Shown: in pieces, positions 5,537-5,555 of the stretch | Layout: each line of letters starts with the position of its first letter | How positions within the stretch are numbered: position 1 is the stretch's first letter | Assembly (NCBI GenBank): GCA_011053245.1 | Contig: DRGS01000013.1 | Coordinates: 1-5,555 of the forward strand | DNA: 5,555 nucleotides | Source: Phycisphaerales bacterium | GTDB lineage: Bacteria > Planctomycetota > Phycisphaerae > Sedimentisphaerales > Anaerohalosphaeraceae | Direction of reading: 5' to 3' | Position numbers and translations under genes: made by a program | The notes under the pieces: model-generated | The model's input: only the letters and a program-made list of their open reading frames with translations | Told to the model about the DNA's origin: nothing | The model's database searches: none

Positions 5537-5555
5537 CTGTCTCTTATACACATCT
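5537..5555 (+). other. Tn5/Nextera mosaic-end adapter (library artefact)
   Basis: The last 19 bases are CTGTCTCTTATACACATCT, the exact reverse complement of the Tn5 mosaic end used in tagmentation libraries. It is read-through adapter left on the contig end, not a genomic transposon end. It adds false residues LSLIHI to the plus-strand gene and the well-known false MYKRQ start to a minus-strand frame. Confidence 0.97.

Noticed and set aside
4946..5551. 201-codon minus-strand open frame beginning MYKRQ
   Set aside because: Its start is adapter sequence and the rest is antisense to the nucleotidyltransferase and the end of the AbiEi-like gene.
5537..5555. A genuine Tn5/IS50-type transposon end
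   Set aside because: The sequence is exactly the engineered 19-bp mosaic end and coincides with the last base of the window, as adapter read-through does.

Overview
This is a mosaic accessory region from a bacterial genome. The final 19 bases are an exact Tn5/Nextera mosaic end, so the real sequence stops at 5536. That is a contig end, probably from a shotgun or metagenome assembly. A Desulfobacterota-like host (sulfate or metal reducer) is my best guess. It rests on the N-terminus of the integrase remnant, the tRNA-Pro fragment and the style of the AbiEi-like protein. This is recollection of families, not a search result.

Layout: (1) Bases 3-345 hold the middle of an AT-rich reverse transcriptase gene on the + strand, whose start lies outside the window. 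(2) A complete IS21-family element (346-2940) cuts it off. It carries istA and istB on the minus strand, and its ends hold 3 and 4 copies of a roughly 22-bp repeat. No target-site duplication is visible, so the left and right flanks were probably not neighbours before insertion. (3) Bases 2941-3592 are AT-rich and almost gene-free. They hold a promoter and ribosome site driving only the first 27 codons of a tyrosine integrase, then two sets of short direct repeats. (4) The 3' part of a tRNA-Pro (3593-3636) without its 5' half follows, with a hairpin terminator after it. Together these look like the worn-out end of an integrative element that used tRNA-Pro as attachment site. (5) From 3904 a strong promoter overlapped by a symmetric operator drives a two-gene unit: an AbiEi-type antitoxin/regulator (3972-5027) and a nucleotidyltransferase-fold, AbiEii-like partner cut by the contig end (5033 onward).

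How the parts work together: the last two genes resemble a type IV toxin-antitoxin (AbiE-like phage defence) unit, in which the winged-helix antitoxin would repress its own promoter through the operator. The reverse transcriptase may also have been a defence gene. The window would then be a defence-type hot spot next to a tRNA attachment site, with the RT already broken by the IS. The best candidates for something new are the AbiEi-like protein with a nuclease-like N-terminal domain, its nested operator, and the YADE variant in the RT.
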